Of a stretch of 64,000 nt of DNA, positions 42,710 through 52,589 are shown piece by piece. The notes beneath the pieces were generated by a model. That model ran no database searches. It had not been told where the DNA came from and was given only the letters and a program-made list of their open reading frames with translations. Position 1 is the stretch's first letter, and each line of letters opens with the position of its first letter. This DNA is from Magnolia sinica. Lineage: Eukaryota > Streptophyta > Magnoliopsida > Magnoliales > Magnoliaceae. Position numbers and translations under genes: made by a program. The stretch covers positions 57,689,528 through 57,753,527 of the forward strand of contig NC_080587.1 in NCBI RefSeq assembly GCF_029962835.1, read 5' to 3'.

Positions 42710-43944
42710 GTGGGTGTAGTTGTGGTTTCCAGTTTTCATTAGTCGTGTATTTCAATTCCTTTCTCATGATGATACCAGGTAAAATCAGTATAATTCGGAA
42801 ACCGTGGCTTTTATTAAATTGAACCTTCAAATTCTAGTTCAATTATGCATCAAAATCCTCGTTCTGTTTTTTCCTTTTTCTTATTTCTTTTATTTCTTAT
42901 TTCCTTTCTTTTCAAATAATACGGTTTTTTTAATGTCTTTTGGCTTTGCCCTTTTCCTTTCTGTTTGGCGGTGAGGGTAAGGTTTGGGGAAGACGTATTG
43001 TCCACATGGAAAGAAACTTCCACCCTAGTATGTAGCTACATTAGTCTATCTCATTACTTGAAGGGATGGCCTTAAAAAGGAGGTTAAAAATCTATCAAAA
43101 TGGTTAAATAAGCTTTTATTAATGTAAATGCTGTATCGTTTAAATCTATTTTTTGACCATAAAGCTCATGAGATTGGAAAACATGTGAATCAATCCAAAC
43201 TGACAGGCTAATAGTGGATGGACTTCAAGCAGCATGATTATTAGGTTAATAGGATTCAGGAAGCAGTTTCTATCTGTAAACTGATAGGCTAACAGGGATT
43301 CAGGAAGCAGTTTCTGTCTGTAAATTGCTTCCTGAATCCCTACTCTAATATATGTTTCTCTCCGGAAATGTGCAATTGATCCGATAGTCATGGACTTCAA
43401 GTGGCATGATTATTGGGTTAATGGCTCATTAATTAGGAGCTGCTCTAATTGCTGGGAGAAATGATAAGATAATGGTGATGAAGTTGAATTTGGTGGCCCC
43501 CTGATTGAATGTCCTAGATCCATCACACCATTCTGCACCAAAGCGATGGTTTTGTAGGGTGGTACCATTTTCAGAATGTACGGGGCATGTACGAACTTGG
43601 GAACTAATAAGTTAAGCAAAATGGAAAGTGGGCCTGATAAGACCATGATTGCACAACACCTGTAGTGACCATTGTAGAATAGATACAAAGACCATACCAT
43701 CGAATTTATCACACCACATGAAATTTTATTAATTGAAAAATATACACATTTATTTGGGCGGGGCTTAAATAAATAAAAATCCAGGCCTCACCTATCAAAT
43801 ATGACAATTGAGTTACAACACTGGCACAAGAGACCAACAACAGCTAACACAACAAAATTAGTAGCCCATTACATTTCATGCGCCACAAACCCATCCCACA
43901 TTCAGATCCCAAAGGGATTGATGTAAATGTAGAGCATTTTAAGT
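42710..43944. other. Non-coding DNA with a short hairpin and local duplication
   Basis: No gene seen. A segment of about 35 bp (GGACTTCAAG, GGCATGATTATT, GGTTAAT) occurs at 43217-43253 and again near 43390-43424, indicating a diverged duplication. A hairpin lies between them (43294-43341). The rest is AT-rich unique-looking sequence. Confidence 0.5.
43294..43341. repeat. Short inverted repeat (hairpin)
   Basis: The arms AGGGATTCAGGAAGCA (43294-43309) and TGCTTCCTGAATCCCT (43326-43341) are exactly complementary over 16 bp with a 16-nt loop. A partial extra copy of the left arm precedes it at about 43253-43266. Confidence 0.9.
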
Positions 43945-44705
43945 CATTGGGTGCGCGAGGAGATGCCTCCTGCAGGTCTATCAAGGCTTGATTCAACAAC
44001 ATTACCCCGTCTAGAACACTCACCCTGCCAGTTTCTGGGGTACATGCCAAGAAGCATGTGGCTATGATATTGATGAGCAAACCTTTCACGTAACATATTT
44101 GCCTCCGCAACAAGGGCGGGTGTTAGATTGGCCAGAATAGCATCTGAAGATGTTAAGAGCACCTGAAAATTAAACCATTACAGGCATGAGAAACTGAAGA
44201 ATCATGCATTCTGAAATATGACGTATACCCTACGGAAGCAAATATTTCAATCAAAAAAAAGAAAAGAAAAAAAGCACTTGCTAGGAAGCTACCTCTTCCC
44301 ACAAATTAGCAGAAATGTCGCAATTATTGAAACAATGTCCATTTCAATTGGTTGGCCTTCCAATTCATGTGATTGATGTAGTCTCTGAGCTTGTTATTGT
44401 GCCAGCACTTCTGCTCGGATATCTGGGGGAAGGGCAGCAAGGAATTCAGGATCAATGTCTCGCGCAGATTAAGGTGGTTCACTTGATGGCTGGGCCACTT
44501 GATCTGTTGAGCATTAAGAACTTCGGCTTGTAACTCCTCCAGAAGAGCATTTAGGAATGTAGGAGCAATTGAACCTGAGGCTGTGGCACCATTGATTTGT
44601 TGCTCCTCGACTGGACCACTATGATCCCCTCCTCGGCTAGGATGTGGCAATACTTCATTAACACTTTGAAGAGATGCAAATCCTATTGATGGACAATCCT
44701 AACCA
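43945..44705 (-). pseudogene. UPL1/UPL2-type HECT E3 ubiquitin ligase fragment
   Basis: A minus-strand remnant of two exons from the central, ubiquitin-binding (UBM/DUF4414) region of plant HECT ligases UPL1/UPL2. Exon one (about 44705-44293) reads PSIGFASLQSVNEVLPHPS, then TFLNALLEELQAEVLNAQQ. A frame change follows before DIDPEFLAALPPDIRAEVLA, then a stop within the Gln run, then RLHQSHELEGQPIEMDIVSI. The exon ends at a GT donor after a WEE block. The intron is 44292-44163 with a CAG acceptor. Exon two (44162 to about 43945) reads VLLTSSDAILANLTPALVAE, ANMLRERFAHQY and MYPRNWQGECSRRGNVVESS. It diverges after GGISSRTQ. The catalytic HECT domain and the ARM-like N terminus are absent, so this is a decayed fragment. 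The intron shows it came from DNA, not from processed RNA. Confidence 0.88.
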
Positions 44706-45371
44706 TCCAACTGGATTCCTTAAAATAGTAATAATTTTGTTAGTACTTGGATTAGTATGTGAAACCTAGAGCTAATATCCTTCAAAACAGAACACAACCA
44801 GCAGTGACTAAGATGCAATTACAAGCAGCATCAGTTGAAGCAAGGAAGATACAAAAGTGTATTGGAATTACACCATTTTTAGGGTTCAACCAGCAATGAT
44901 TTTGTAGTCGGCGATGAAAATACACCAATCACCATGAAAGTGGGATAGGCAGAATTTTCATTGAAAAATCAGATGGGTAGAGAAAACAGATGTGAGATTG
45001 AGTTGTTTTGAATCGTCCACCACTACCTATGTATTGTTATTATTAGGAGTTGGTCGCTGGAAGCCATAGTAACAAGAACATACTCCAATACAACCGATGG
45101 ATTGCATGAGTCTACAACAAATAACATCATTCTAACCTAAGATCAATGTATAGCATTTGTTCTTATCAGTTGCATGGGTGGTGGAAGGAGAAACCTATAG
45201 TAGATATGTGACATCTCCCATCTCCTTTGAGCTTCAAGGCTAGTGTATCATGTGCATCCAAGTCAATGAAACCGTTGAACTACAAAAAGAAAAAATAAAA
45301 AATAAGGTACACAGGAACTCGGCTAACATTGTAGTACTTAGACTTATGGGGTAGACAGTAGTTTCTTACAA
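44706..45371. other. Unassigned DNA upstream of the UPL fragment
   Basis: It could include degraded UPL intron sequence. I see no further recognisable exon, RNA gene or element boundary. Confidence 0.4.
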
Positions 45372-45492
45372 GGGTGAAACCAACAATTTGATGGCTACTC
45401 CTGAGAATAGCCATGTAATCCTGCAACGGTGAAACCAACAATTTGATGGCTACTCCTGAGAATAGCCATGTAATCCTGCAAGGGTGAAACCG
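45372..45492. repeat. 55-bp tandem repeat, about 2.2 copies
   Basis: The unit starting GGGTGAAACCAACAATTTGA and ending ATGTAATCCTGCAA occurs at 45372 and 45427, with a partial third start at 45482. The copies are almost identical, so the duplication is recent. Confidence 0.9.
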
Positions 45493-46924
45493 GAAATTCA
45501 AATAGATTAAGAAGACATTATCAATGAAGAGCAGAGGCACCAAATTCAGATGCAGGCTTGCCTGGGGATGGAAGATGCTTATTGAGATCAACACATGCGT
45601 TGGATGTTCAGCTTGTGTTTGTGCCCGTAAAACCTTTAGTGAAGGAATCAAGTCCCAGGATGACATTTAGTTAATAGCTTTTTAATGCATTTTGTAGTTC
45701 TCTCTCTCTCTCTCTCTCCCCCCCTTTGTTTTTAAATTTTAAATTTTTATTATTTAATGTGAGATAGATCATATATCAAAAAGTTTATTTATTTATTGAG
45801 TTTTTAAAGAAATATGAGAAACATTCATTTTGACCTCAAGTCTGGGAGGAGCCCATGAAACCTCCACAAACTTGCTGACCACTTTGGCTCCATTTAGAGC
45901 ATCCATCTCAGCTTTTGACCTCTTCGGTGAATTCATTGTCGATTTGACCAGAACTAGCAAAATTATATGGAGAATTGTATTAATACTATTGTCATGTAGA
46001 AATCAATACTATTGTCATGCAGAAATCGATTAATTATCCATGGAAACTTGTATTAGCATAGCAGATATCAAATATCAAGTCTCAGTTTCTTTTTAAAATT
46101 TTAATGTATATTAAATAACTTATTGGACCATTCTTTGATAAGAATGTTGTTTGTCAGCTTGACATCATAAATGTCAACCAAATAGGCTCTAATGGAAATA
46201 TAACTTAAGGATCAGATAAGCTGAAAATATTTACTGGAGAATATAAGCATGATGACCTTCAGGGAAGTGCATTGAGGCATGATAAGATTGAGATGCCAAT
46301 CTTAGGGTTATAAGCTTTCAATTTTAAAAATAAAATAAAAATGAAAAACATAAATTTGCTAAGCAACACGTGTGTAGTAAAGCTCATGTACAAGTGTCAG
46401 CATGGCACAATTGGTACAAGATCCAATCCATCCATCGAAATGGAAACACTATATTGATAACTTGGCCCAAGAATCAGGTTGATCCACTAGTCATGTGGGC
46501 CACAGTCTGTGAATAAATGAACAGATATGAAAAACATGGCCGAAGTTTTCTAACCCATCCACTTGCTTTCAATATCATGAGAAAAATGTCCAAATCTAAA
46601 ACTCTCCTTAGAAATTCCCAAGCCTCCCTAGATATTCCCAAGCCGAGAAATTGCTGAGATTGAGATTTGTCATTGTGCTCAAGACAACCACCTGTTTGAA
46701 AGGTTAGCTTTGTAGTCAATTGTCCATTTTAGTAGACATTTTTACTATAATTATTTTTAAATGAAAAATCAAACTTTATTAAAATGAACCGTAAAAATGG
46801 ATGGGCCGGGACTGCCATAGATATTGCATATGGTTCTGCCAAACTCACATTTTTTTTTTCTTCATACCAGCATCAGTGGAATTTGGAGGAAAACAAAGGC
46901 CAAGGAGTATATACTCTGTAGGGA
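45493..46924. other. Non-coding DNA, no gene seen
   Basis: Contains a (CT)n tract near 45700-45725 and the duplicated phrase TCAATACTATTGTCATG near 45990-46019. No credible coding region. Confidence 0.5.
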
Positions 46925-47214
46925 TTGAGGGAGAGGTGGAGGTGGGGGAGGGCGTCTGGAGAGAGAGAGAGAGATGTAGGCGATAGATAGAGAGAGAGCG
47001 TCCAGTCGTTGGGACTGAGGGAGAGAGGGCTGCGGTATCTCAGATTTCGAATGTGGTAAAATTTCCTCGATTATAGGGCCGAGTATTTACTCGGTTAATA
47101 TATACCATTCTAAATCTCACTGTAAGAAGATATTTCTTCTATCTAACAGCTTAGGTGGTGATAGCGCTCGACCTTATGGGATGGTTCTATACGGTCGAGC
47201 GTATAGTACCTTTC

Positions 47215-47220
<6 letters not shown>
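46925..47220 (-). repeat. Dispersed repeat, copy B (inverted relative to 11022-11290)
   Basis: Contains ATCTCAGATTTCGAATG, CGAGTATTTACTCGG, CTGTAAGAAGATATTTCTTC, GGATGGTTCTATACGGTCGA and TAGTACCTTTCCCATATA, in the order expected for the reverse complement of copy A. The GA-rich tract at 46965-47000 mirrors the CT-rich end of copy A. Confidence 0.8.

Positions 47221-47250
<30 letters not shown>
47216..47250. repeat. (TA)n microsatellite
   Basis: A TA run of about 35 bp at the end of dispersed repeat copy B. Confidence 0.9.
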
Positions 47251-47252
<2 letters not shown>

Positions 47253-47262
47253 TTTGTTTTGG

Positions 47263-47524
47263 TGCATGGATCAGTCCAGGTGAGGCCCACATATCAACCG
47301 TTACTACGTTCTCTTTCTTAGACGTTTGTTTCTCTGTTGGTTGCCTTCTGGAAGGGTTAGGGATTCTTTGGTGAACGGACCATTCAAGTTGGTGGGGCCT
47401 GCAAGATCAGCAATTTGCGTATTTTCTTTATTTGATGCATGGACCATTCGAGGTGGGGACCACATGATCAGTGGATGCTGTCTGTTCTTTCTTAACAGCT
47501 TCTTTGTTGGCTGCCTTTTGTATG
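47263..47524. repeat. Diverged tandem duplication of about 171-bp period
   Basis: GCATGGATCAGTCCAGGTGA with downstream TTCTCTTTCTTAGACG and GTTGGTTGCCTTCTG (47263-47350) recurs as GCATGGACCATTCGAGGTGG with TTCTTTCTTAACAGC and GTTGGCTGCCTTTTG (47434-47524). Confidence 0.7.
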
Positions 47525-48115
47525 TTCTTTTGTTAGCTTCAACATAGGGCTTACATAATCAACGGTTGTTGGAATGTTAGAACCGTAGGCCCACTCAAAC
47601 CAAAACATCTCACACATTTATGACTCATGCCCTAACGTGAACGGATTACGCGCCTCACACAAGTGGCACATGTGTATAATGATCTGAACCATGCATTTTG
47701 TGGGCTCAGCTGCTGATCAGCCCCTCACGAAAATTACCTTTGATTGTGTTATTCTAACCATCTAATAAATGGTTCTCTCCTCACTTAATGGGGGAACCGT
47801 TGCTTCTTTTTTTTTTTTTCCTTCAGTGTTAATTTGCACGGAACCAAGGAAAGGGTTATAATCATCTTCTAATTGACGATCTAAAGTTTAGACACGTTTC
47901 ACGGTAGCTCTTGTGTGGCGCTTGAATTTTGCGATTGCAGATGACTGGCTTCAAATAAATGGGAATCTGGAGAACTCAGCTGCGTCCATTGACCTGGTGA
48001 TTTCTTCTTCACCCGCCCAGGAAAGGAAAGGACGCCAAATGCCTGCGACTGACACTCATTAGGTACTGCCCCGCCTGTCCCAAGCTCAAACGGACGTAGA
48101 TTAGATGCTGACAGG
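47525..48115. other. Non-coding DNA, no gene seen
   Basis: Contains a poly-T run near 47808-47820 and GGTGGGCC-type fragments. No recognisable coding sequence. Confidence 0.5.
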
Positions 48116-48605
48116 TTGAGTAGCGAGACTCCCTACTGGAGTGACGTCACCAAGTTCTGTGGACCCCACTATGATGTATGTGTTGTATCCACAACGTCCA
48201 TTCATTTGGATATATTATTTCAAGGCATGACCCAGAGAACGAGGTAGATCCAAAGCTTTAGTGGACCCCACCAAAGAAAACTGCGGGAAGATTGATGCCC
48301 ACCGTTGAAACCTTCCTAAGGCCCACCATGATGTTTTGTTCAAAGTTAACAAAGACACTAAAGAAGGGAAAGCACAAATATCAGCTTGATATAAAACTTT
48401 AACTTTAGAATTTTTTAACAGTGGTGTCACTCTCCCCACTTTTTTCTCTGGTGGGGTCTACTGGAGCTTTGGATGTGACTCATTCTTTGGATCTTAAACT
48501 GAAATGATCTCTCCAGATGGATGGACGGTGTGGATACAAAACATACATTATGGTGGAGCCCACAGAACTTGGTGACGTCACTTCAATAGTGGTCTCGCTA
48601 CTCAA
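48116..48605. repeat. Foldback element with long TIRs
   Basis: The termini TTGAGTAGCGAGACTCCCTA and, on the right, GTGGTCTCGCTACTCAA are inverted repeats. The arms continue through GTGACGTCACCAAGTTCTGT, ATGATGTATGTGTTGTATCC and GACCCCACCA. It has the clearest ends of the GGTGGGCCC foldback family here. The flanks GACAGG and CTTGTC extend the inverted symmetry. No target duplication is obvious. Confidence 0.8.
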
Positions 48606-48705
48606 CTTGTCGGTGGCCAATCCGCGCCCAGGCTAGGATTCTAAGGGCGTCACCACAGTCTATGAACTTGTCAGTGGCCAATCCGCGCCCAGCTTAGGAT
48701 TCTAA
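48606..48705. repeat. Tandem duplication of a 61-bp unit; second copy interrupted
   Basis: The unit CTTGTCGGTGGCCAATCC through GGGCGTCACCACAGTCTATG (48606-48666) is repeated from 48667. The second copy breaks after AGGATTCTAAA and resumes at 49382 with GGGCGTCACCACAGTCTATG. Confidence 0.8.
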
Positions 48706-49381
48706 AGGCCTGTTTGGGAGCGTGGATTTGGAACCCCCTTGGATTCGCAACCCCCAGGATTGGAAATCCCCTGGAGCGGCAATCCTCTCGGTGTGTTTGG
48801 TACCCTTGAGTGTGAATCAACTTTAATTCAAAAATACCTATACATGGTATATTCACGGGGGTTTGAATTTAATTACTAAATCAACTTTAATATCCCCCAA
48901 TTAGTGAGATATATAATTTTTGACACTATGGTTGCGATAAGCCCGCTAAAATATATGTTTTGCCTAAAAGTGATGAAATTCCAAGTCTCAGATGGACCGC
49001 AAGCACAAGATCATGTCTGAGTGACTAACCAATGATTTTTAATCATTGATTGATATGGACAATGTTTGGACGATGCTGGACAATATTTGGACGGTGCTGA
49101 TCTACATGAACAATGTTTGGATAGTGCTGATCATCGTTAGTGGGCCATGTGCCTAGTAGAATGATAGTGTACAGTGACATACATTTATACCTGCAACTAT
49201 TCAAATGATTTTAGGTGTAATCCAAGCTCTCACCTTGGATTAGAAACCCCCTCAAAGTGGGGATTAGAAACCCCCTGGATTGGCAATCCCCAGTTGCTTT
49301 ATGCTGCCAAACAACCATGGGGATTTGAAACCCCCTCTAATCCTCTCCAATCCCCTCCAATCCAAGGTGCCAAACAACCAT
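48706..49381. mobile_element. MITE-like insertion in the second copy of the 61-bp unit
   Basis: Begins GGCCTGTTTGGGAGCG and ends GGTGCCAAACAACCATGG. The interior has several inverted and direct copies of GGATTNGNAACCCCC-like segments (for example 48723-48775 and 49227-49293). The termini resemble PIF/Harbinger or hAT MITEs (GGCCTGTTTGG). The intact first copy of the duplicated unit gives the empty site by comparison. Confidence 0.65.
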
Positions 49382-50585
49382 GGGCGTCACCACAGTCTAT
49401 GAATTTATTCACACTCATTATTGTTTTTACAGTTCATGCGCTAAGAATAATCTCATAAACAGTACGGATGATATATAAACATTATGGTGGACCCAGCGAA
49501 GTTTTAATGGTAGGCATTTCCCTACCCCAATTTTCCTCTCATATGGCCCACTTGAATTTTGAATCTGCCTCAATTTTAGACCTATGTATTGACATGATCG
49601 GAAAAATTGGATAGACAGGCTAGATTTCTTACAAACATCATGGTGGGCCTCACTTAACTTTATGTGCAATCTACGTCCACAAACTCGTTGTAGTTTCTTG
49701 AGTAAGATTAGTCCTGCTCGTAGGTACATGTGCAAGATTTGAGCGCTTTCTCAGGTAGAGTTGAGCAAAACTGATCCGATCCGGTCGATCCGACCCGATC
49801 AGACTCGATTTGTCCCGATCCGAACCGAACTGACGGCCTGAATCGGTGCGGATCAAGTTGGGTAATTTAAAACCGAATGATTTTCGGATTGGATTCGGAT
49901 CGTGGTCAAACCAGACCAATCCGATCTGAAACCCAATCCGAATGAATCCGGACCAATCCGATCCAAATCGTTCCGTTAAAGATGAAAATTTTAGTTGGTT
50001 TGATATGAGTCGATGATTAACTCATCTACATGTTTCGAGTGCCTGCGTATCAAGTGTCATACCCTGCCAGAGCACCGAATTAAAAAAATAGACGAAGAAG
50101 AGAATCTCTCTCTGCGGGAAAATTCACGAAGTAGCCTCGGCCAATCTCGTGAAACTATGGTTGGGTAGGTGATCCACTGCTCTTGGAGGGACGACAGTTC
50201 GGTACCTCCAAATCGTGCGTCATAGATGTGGCACACATGTATAATAATTTGAACCATACATCTATCAGTGCTCCACCTTTTATTAATCTACGGTTAAAAA
50301 TTCTTGGTTGGACCATACCAAACATCTAGTGGATGGACGCTTTCTCGGTAACATTGAGCCATTGCCGAAATTTCAGATTCTCTATTTATGCCAATGATCA
50401 AATGGTTAGGATTTTCCAAACAACGTTATTTTTTGTTCATGGTCTAGTCACTATTTTACATATCAAATGAACGGTTCCGATATAGTCCATCCATACCATA
50501 TGAGACAGATGAGGACGAACCTCTTACGGCTCAAGGTGATTACCTGCATACGTACAGTTCCAAGGCCTCTCTCGTGCAGAGCGTC

Positions 50586-50595
50586 TATATAAATA
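50586..50595 (+). promoter_or_regulatory. TATA box of the captured APT-like gene start
   Basis: TATATAAATA at 50586 is followed after about 30 bp by a pyrimidine-rich leader (CTTCCTCTCTGTTTCTCTCC) and the ATG at 50675, the normal spacing for a plant promoter and short 5' UTR. Confidence 0.6.
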
Positions 50596-50674
50596 ATCCC
50601 TCACTTTCTCTTCTTCCTCTCTGTTTCTCTCCTTGGAACTTCTCTCTTTCTATCAAATTCAGATTTCTTCAACA

Positions 50675-50756
50675 ATGTCGGCCACCAAAGAAGAAGATCA
50701 CCGCATCCGTGGCATAACTTCTTCCATTCGTGTAGTTCCTAACTTACCCAAGCTAG
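50675..50756 (+). pseudogene. First exon resembling adenine phosphoribosyltransferase
   Basis: ATG at 50675 opens MSATKEEDHRIRGITSSIRV, then VPNLPKL, and meets a GT donor-like site at 50757 (CTAG, GTTTTTT). Plant adenine phosphoribosyltransferases, which convert adenine and PRPP to AMP in purine salvage, start with a similar block ending in a V/IPDFPKPGIMF motif, with an early intron. Changes from the family (Leu for Pro or Lys after PK) suggest decay. No downstream exon with the PRPP-binding motif is present: after about 50880 the element's inverted array follows. Frame continuation to 50884 is intronic. I infer a captured 5' gene fragment with its promoter. The identification rests on a short segment. 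Confidence 0.6.
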
Positions 50757-51123
50757 GTTTTTTCTTCTCTCAGAGTTGTCTATGCAACGACCAATCTCTT
50801 CCTTTCTCACGTACAACAGCTACTCGAATGAAATCAGAATTTTTTTGTTCTTTTGTTCTTTTGTTTTTATTTTATTTTATTTAAATTTAAAAATAAAAAA
50901 TAAAAAATTTGGACCAAACTGAATTGTGCCTAATCTGATCTGACTCGATTTTCCTGACCGAGTCAGACTCTGATCGGATTAGGCCTGTACATTTCGGATC
51001 GATTCGAGTCAGGTGACCTGGACTTGGTCCCAGATCACATTGAGTTTGAGTTAGGCCATGTAAATTTCGGATCGGATCGAGTTGGACCCAATCCAATCTG
51101 ACTCGGTCCGATGCCTAACTCTA

Positions 51124-51969
51124 TTATTAGGCCAATCTAGGCCAGATGTCCTCTTTAGATAAATACCGTTGATCGGCACAACGACTGGCTAAGCACGATG
51201 AATGTAGTCCATTGGGGGTAACTCCATTCCAAACCATACATCTTTTCCGTACACGCGCGGTATTCATGCAGGTAGACTTTCAGACTCATTTGCCAATCGC
51301 AGCAACTTCTTCGAGAAGGACTACGTACCCCTACAGCACGTAGAATACCCAAGCTATTCGAGCCCACCAGTTGTATATTTCCGTTTGTCCTTTGTTGTAA
51401 AAACTGGGAAAAAAAATAATTAGCCAGATCCTCAGCTCAGGTGTGCCACACTATGGAAAATAAGGGGAATGGGATGCCAACCATAGATTTTTCTTAGGTC
51501 CACCATGGTGTATATCTACCGTCAGACCCCTTAATTACGTGTTACATAAATGGATGAAATGTAGATATAAAAATCAGCCTGATACAAAACTTAGATGGCA
51601 TGCTTGAAATGTAGATATAAAAATCAGCCTGATACAAAGCTTAGAGGGCCCCACCTCCGTGTACTTGAATGTTTTAGTAGCAATTTTACATGATTGCTGT
51701 TTCTACGGACCTTGTGGTATTTTTTTTGTAGGATGATCTTTCGTATCTATAGTTTAAATGAGGGTTTCCATCTGATGGACGGAGTGGATTCACATATACA
51801 CAATATGATAGCCCCATGGAGAGTGGGTGTTTGACGTGCTAATGTATATTAAACTATTCTAGTCCAATATGTTTTGCCACGTAGATTCCTCCTGCGGCTG
51901 TAGGGGTCATGGTGAATTCAGCAAGCAAGGGAGAGAATTGTGGACTTGGTTTGGCTAGAGAGGCTGCCA
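51124..51969. other. Non-coding DNA with a short tandem repeat
   Basis: GAAATGTAGATATAAAAATC plus AGCCTGATACAAA occurs twice, at 51558 and 51608 (50-bp period). GGTCCACCATGG-type fragments suggest degraded foldback sequence. No gene seen. Confidence 0.6.
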
Positions 51970-52450
51970 CCATCCAGGTGGCTAGTGGTCGGTGCAATGT
52001 GGACCCACCATGATGTACATATTTTATCCACGCCGTCAATCCATTTTAAAAGATAATTTTAGGGCTTTATCTCAAAAATGAAGTAGATCTAAATCTCAAG
52101 TGGACCACACCATGGGAAAACAGTAGTGATTGAATGTCTAGCATTAAAAGGTTCCTAGGGCCCACTATAATGATTATTTGAAATCTAACCAGTTGATTAG
52201 GTCATACATACTTGGATGAATGTGAAAAATATATATTAGCTTGATTCAAAATGTTTGTGGCCCCTAAGAAGTTTTTAATAGTGTGCGTTGAATCAACACA
52301 GTGTGGTCCACTCGAGATTTGGATCAAACTTATTTTTGGGTTCATAAAATAAAATGTTCTGGAAGAATGGGTAGACAGCATGGATGGAACGCATACATCA
52401 TGGTGGGGCCCACGGAATAGCAACACTAGCCATTGGCTACTGGCAAGGTC
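51970..52450. repeat. Foldback element, GGTGGGCCC family
   Basis: The left arm starts near GGTGGCTAGTGGTCGGTGC and continues GTGGACCCACCATGATGTAC. The right arm ends CATGGTGGGGCCCACGG and CAACACTAGCCATTGG. Internal blocks (AAGTAGATCTAAATCTCAAG against GAGATTTGGATCAAAC) are also inverted. Non-coding. Confidence 0.7.
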
Positions 52451-52589
52451 AGTAGCCAATTCGTTTCTGACTTCACTATGACCTTGCAGCCACAGGTGGA
52501 ACACATGTGGTAAAACATATTGAACTGTGTATAAGGAGAGAATTGCCTAACAATGTGGGGTCCACTGTTGTGTCGGTAAAGAGTCAAAT

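Larger units (their letters stand above)
49756..51123. mobile_element. Candidate element bracketed by inverted CCGATCC-rich arrays, carrying a gene fragment
   Basis: The left array (49756-49975) starts TAGAGTTGAGC and is rich in ATCCGATCC, CGACCCGATC and GAACCGAAC. The right array (about 50905-51123) is rich in CGGATCGGATCGAG and ends GCCTAACTCTA, the inverse of the left end. Between them lie 900 bp with promoter, leader and first-exon features. It could be a Pack-type element that captured a gene start. The class is unknown and no transposase is seen. Confidence 0.5.
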
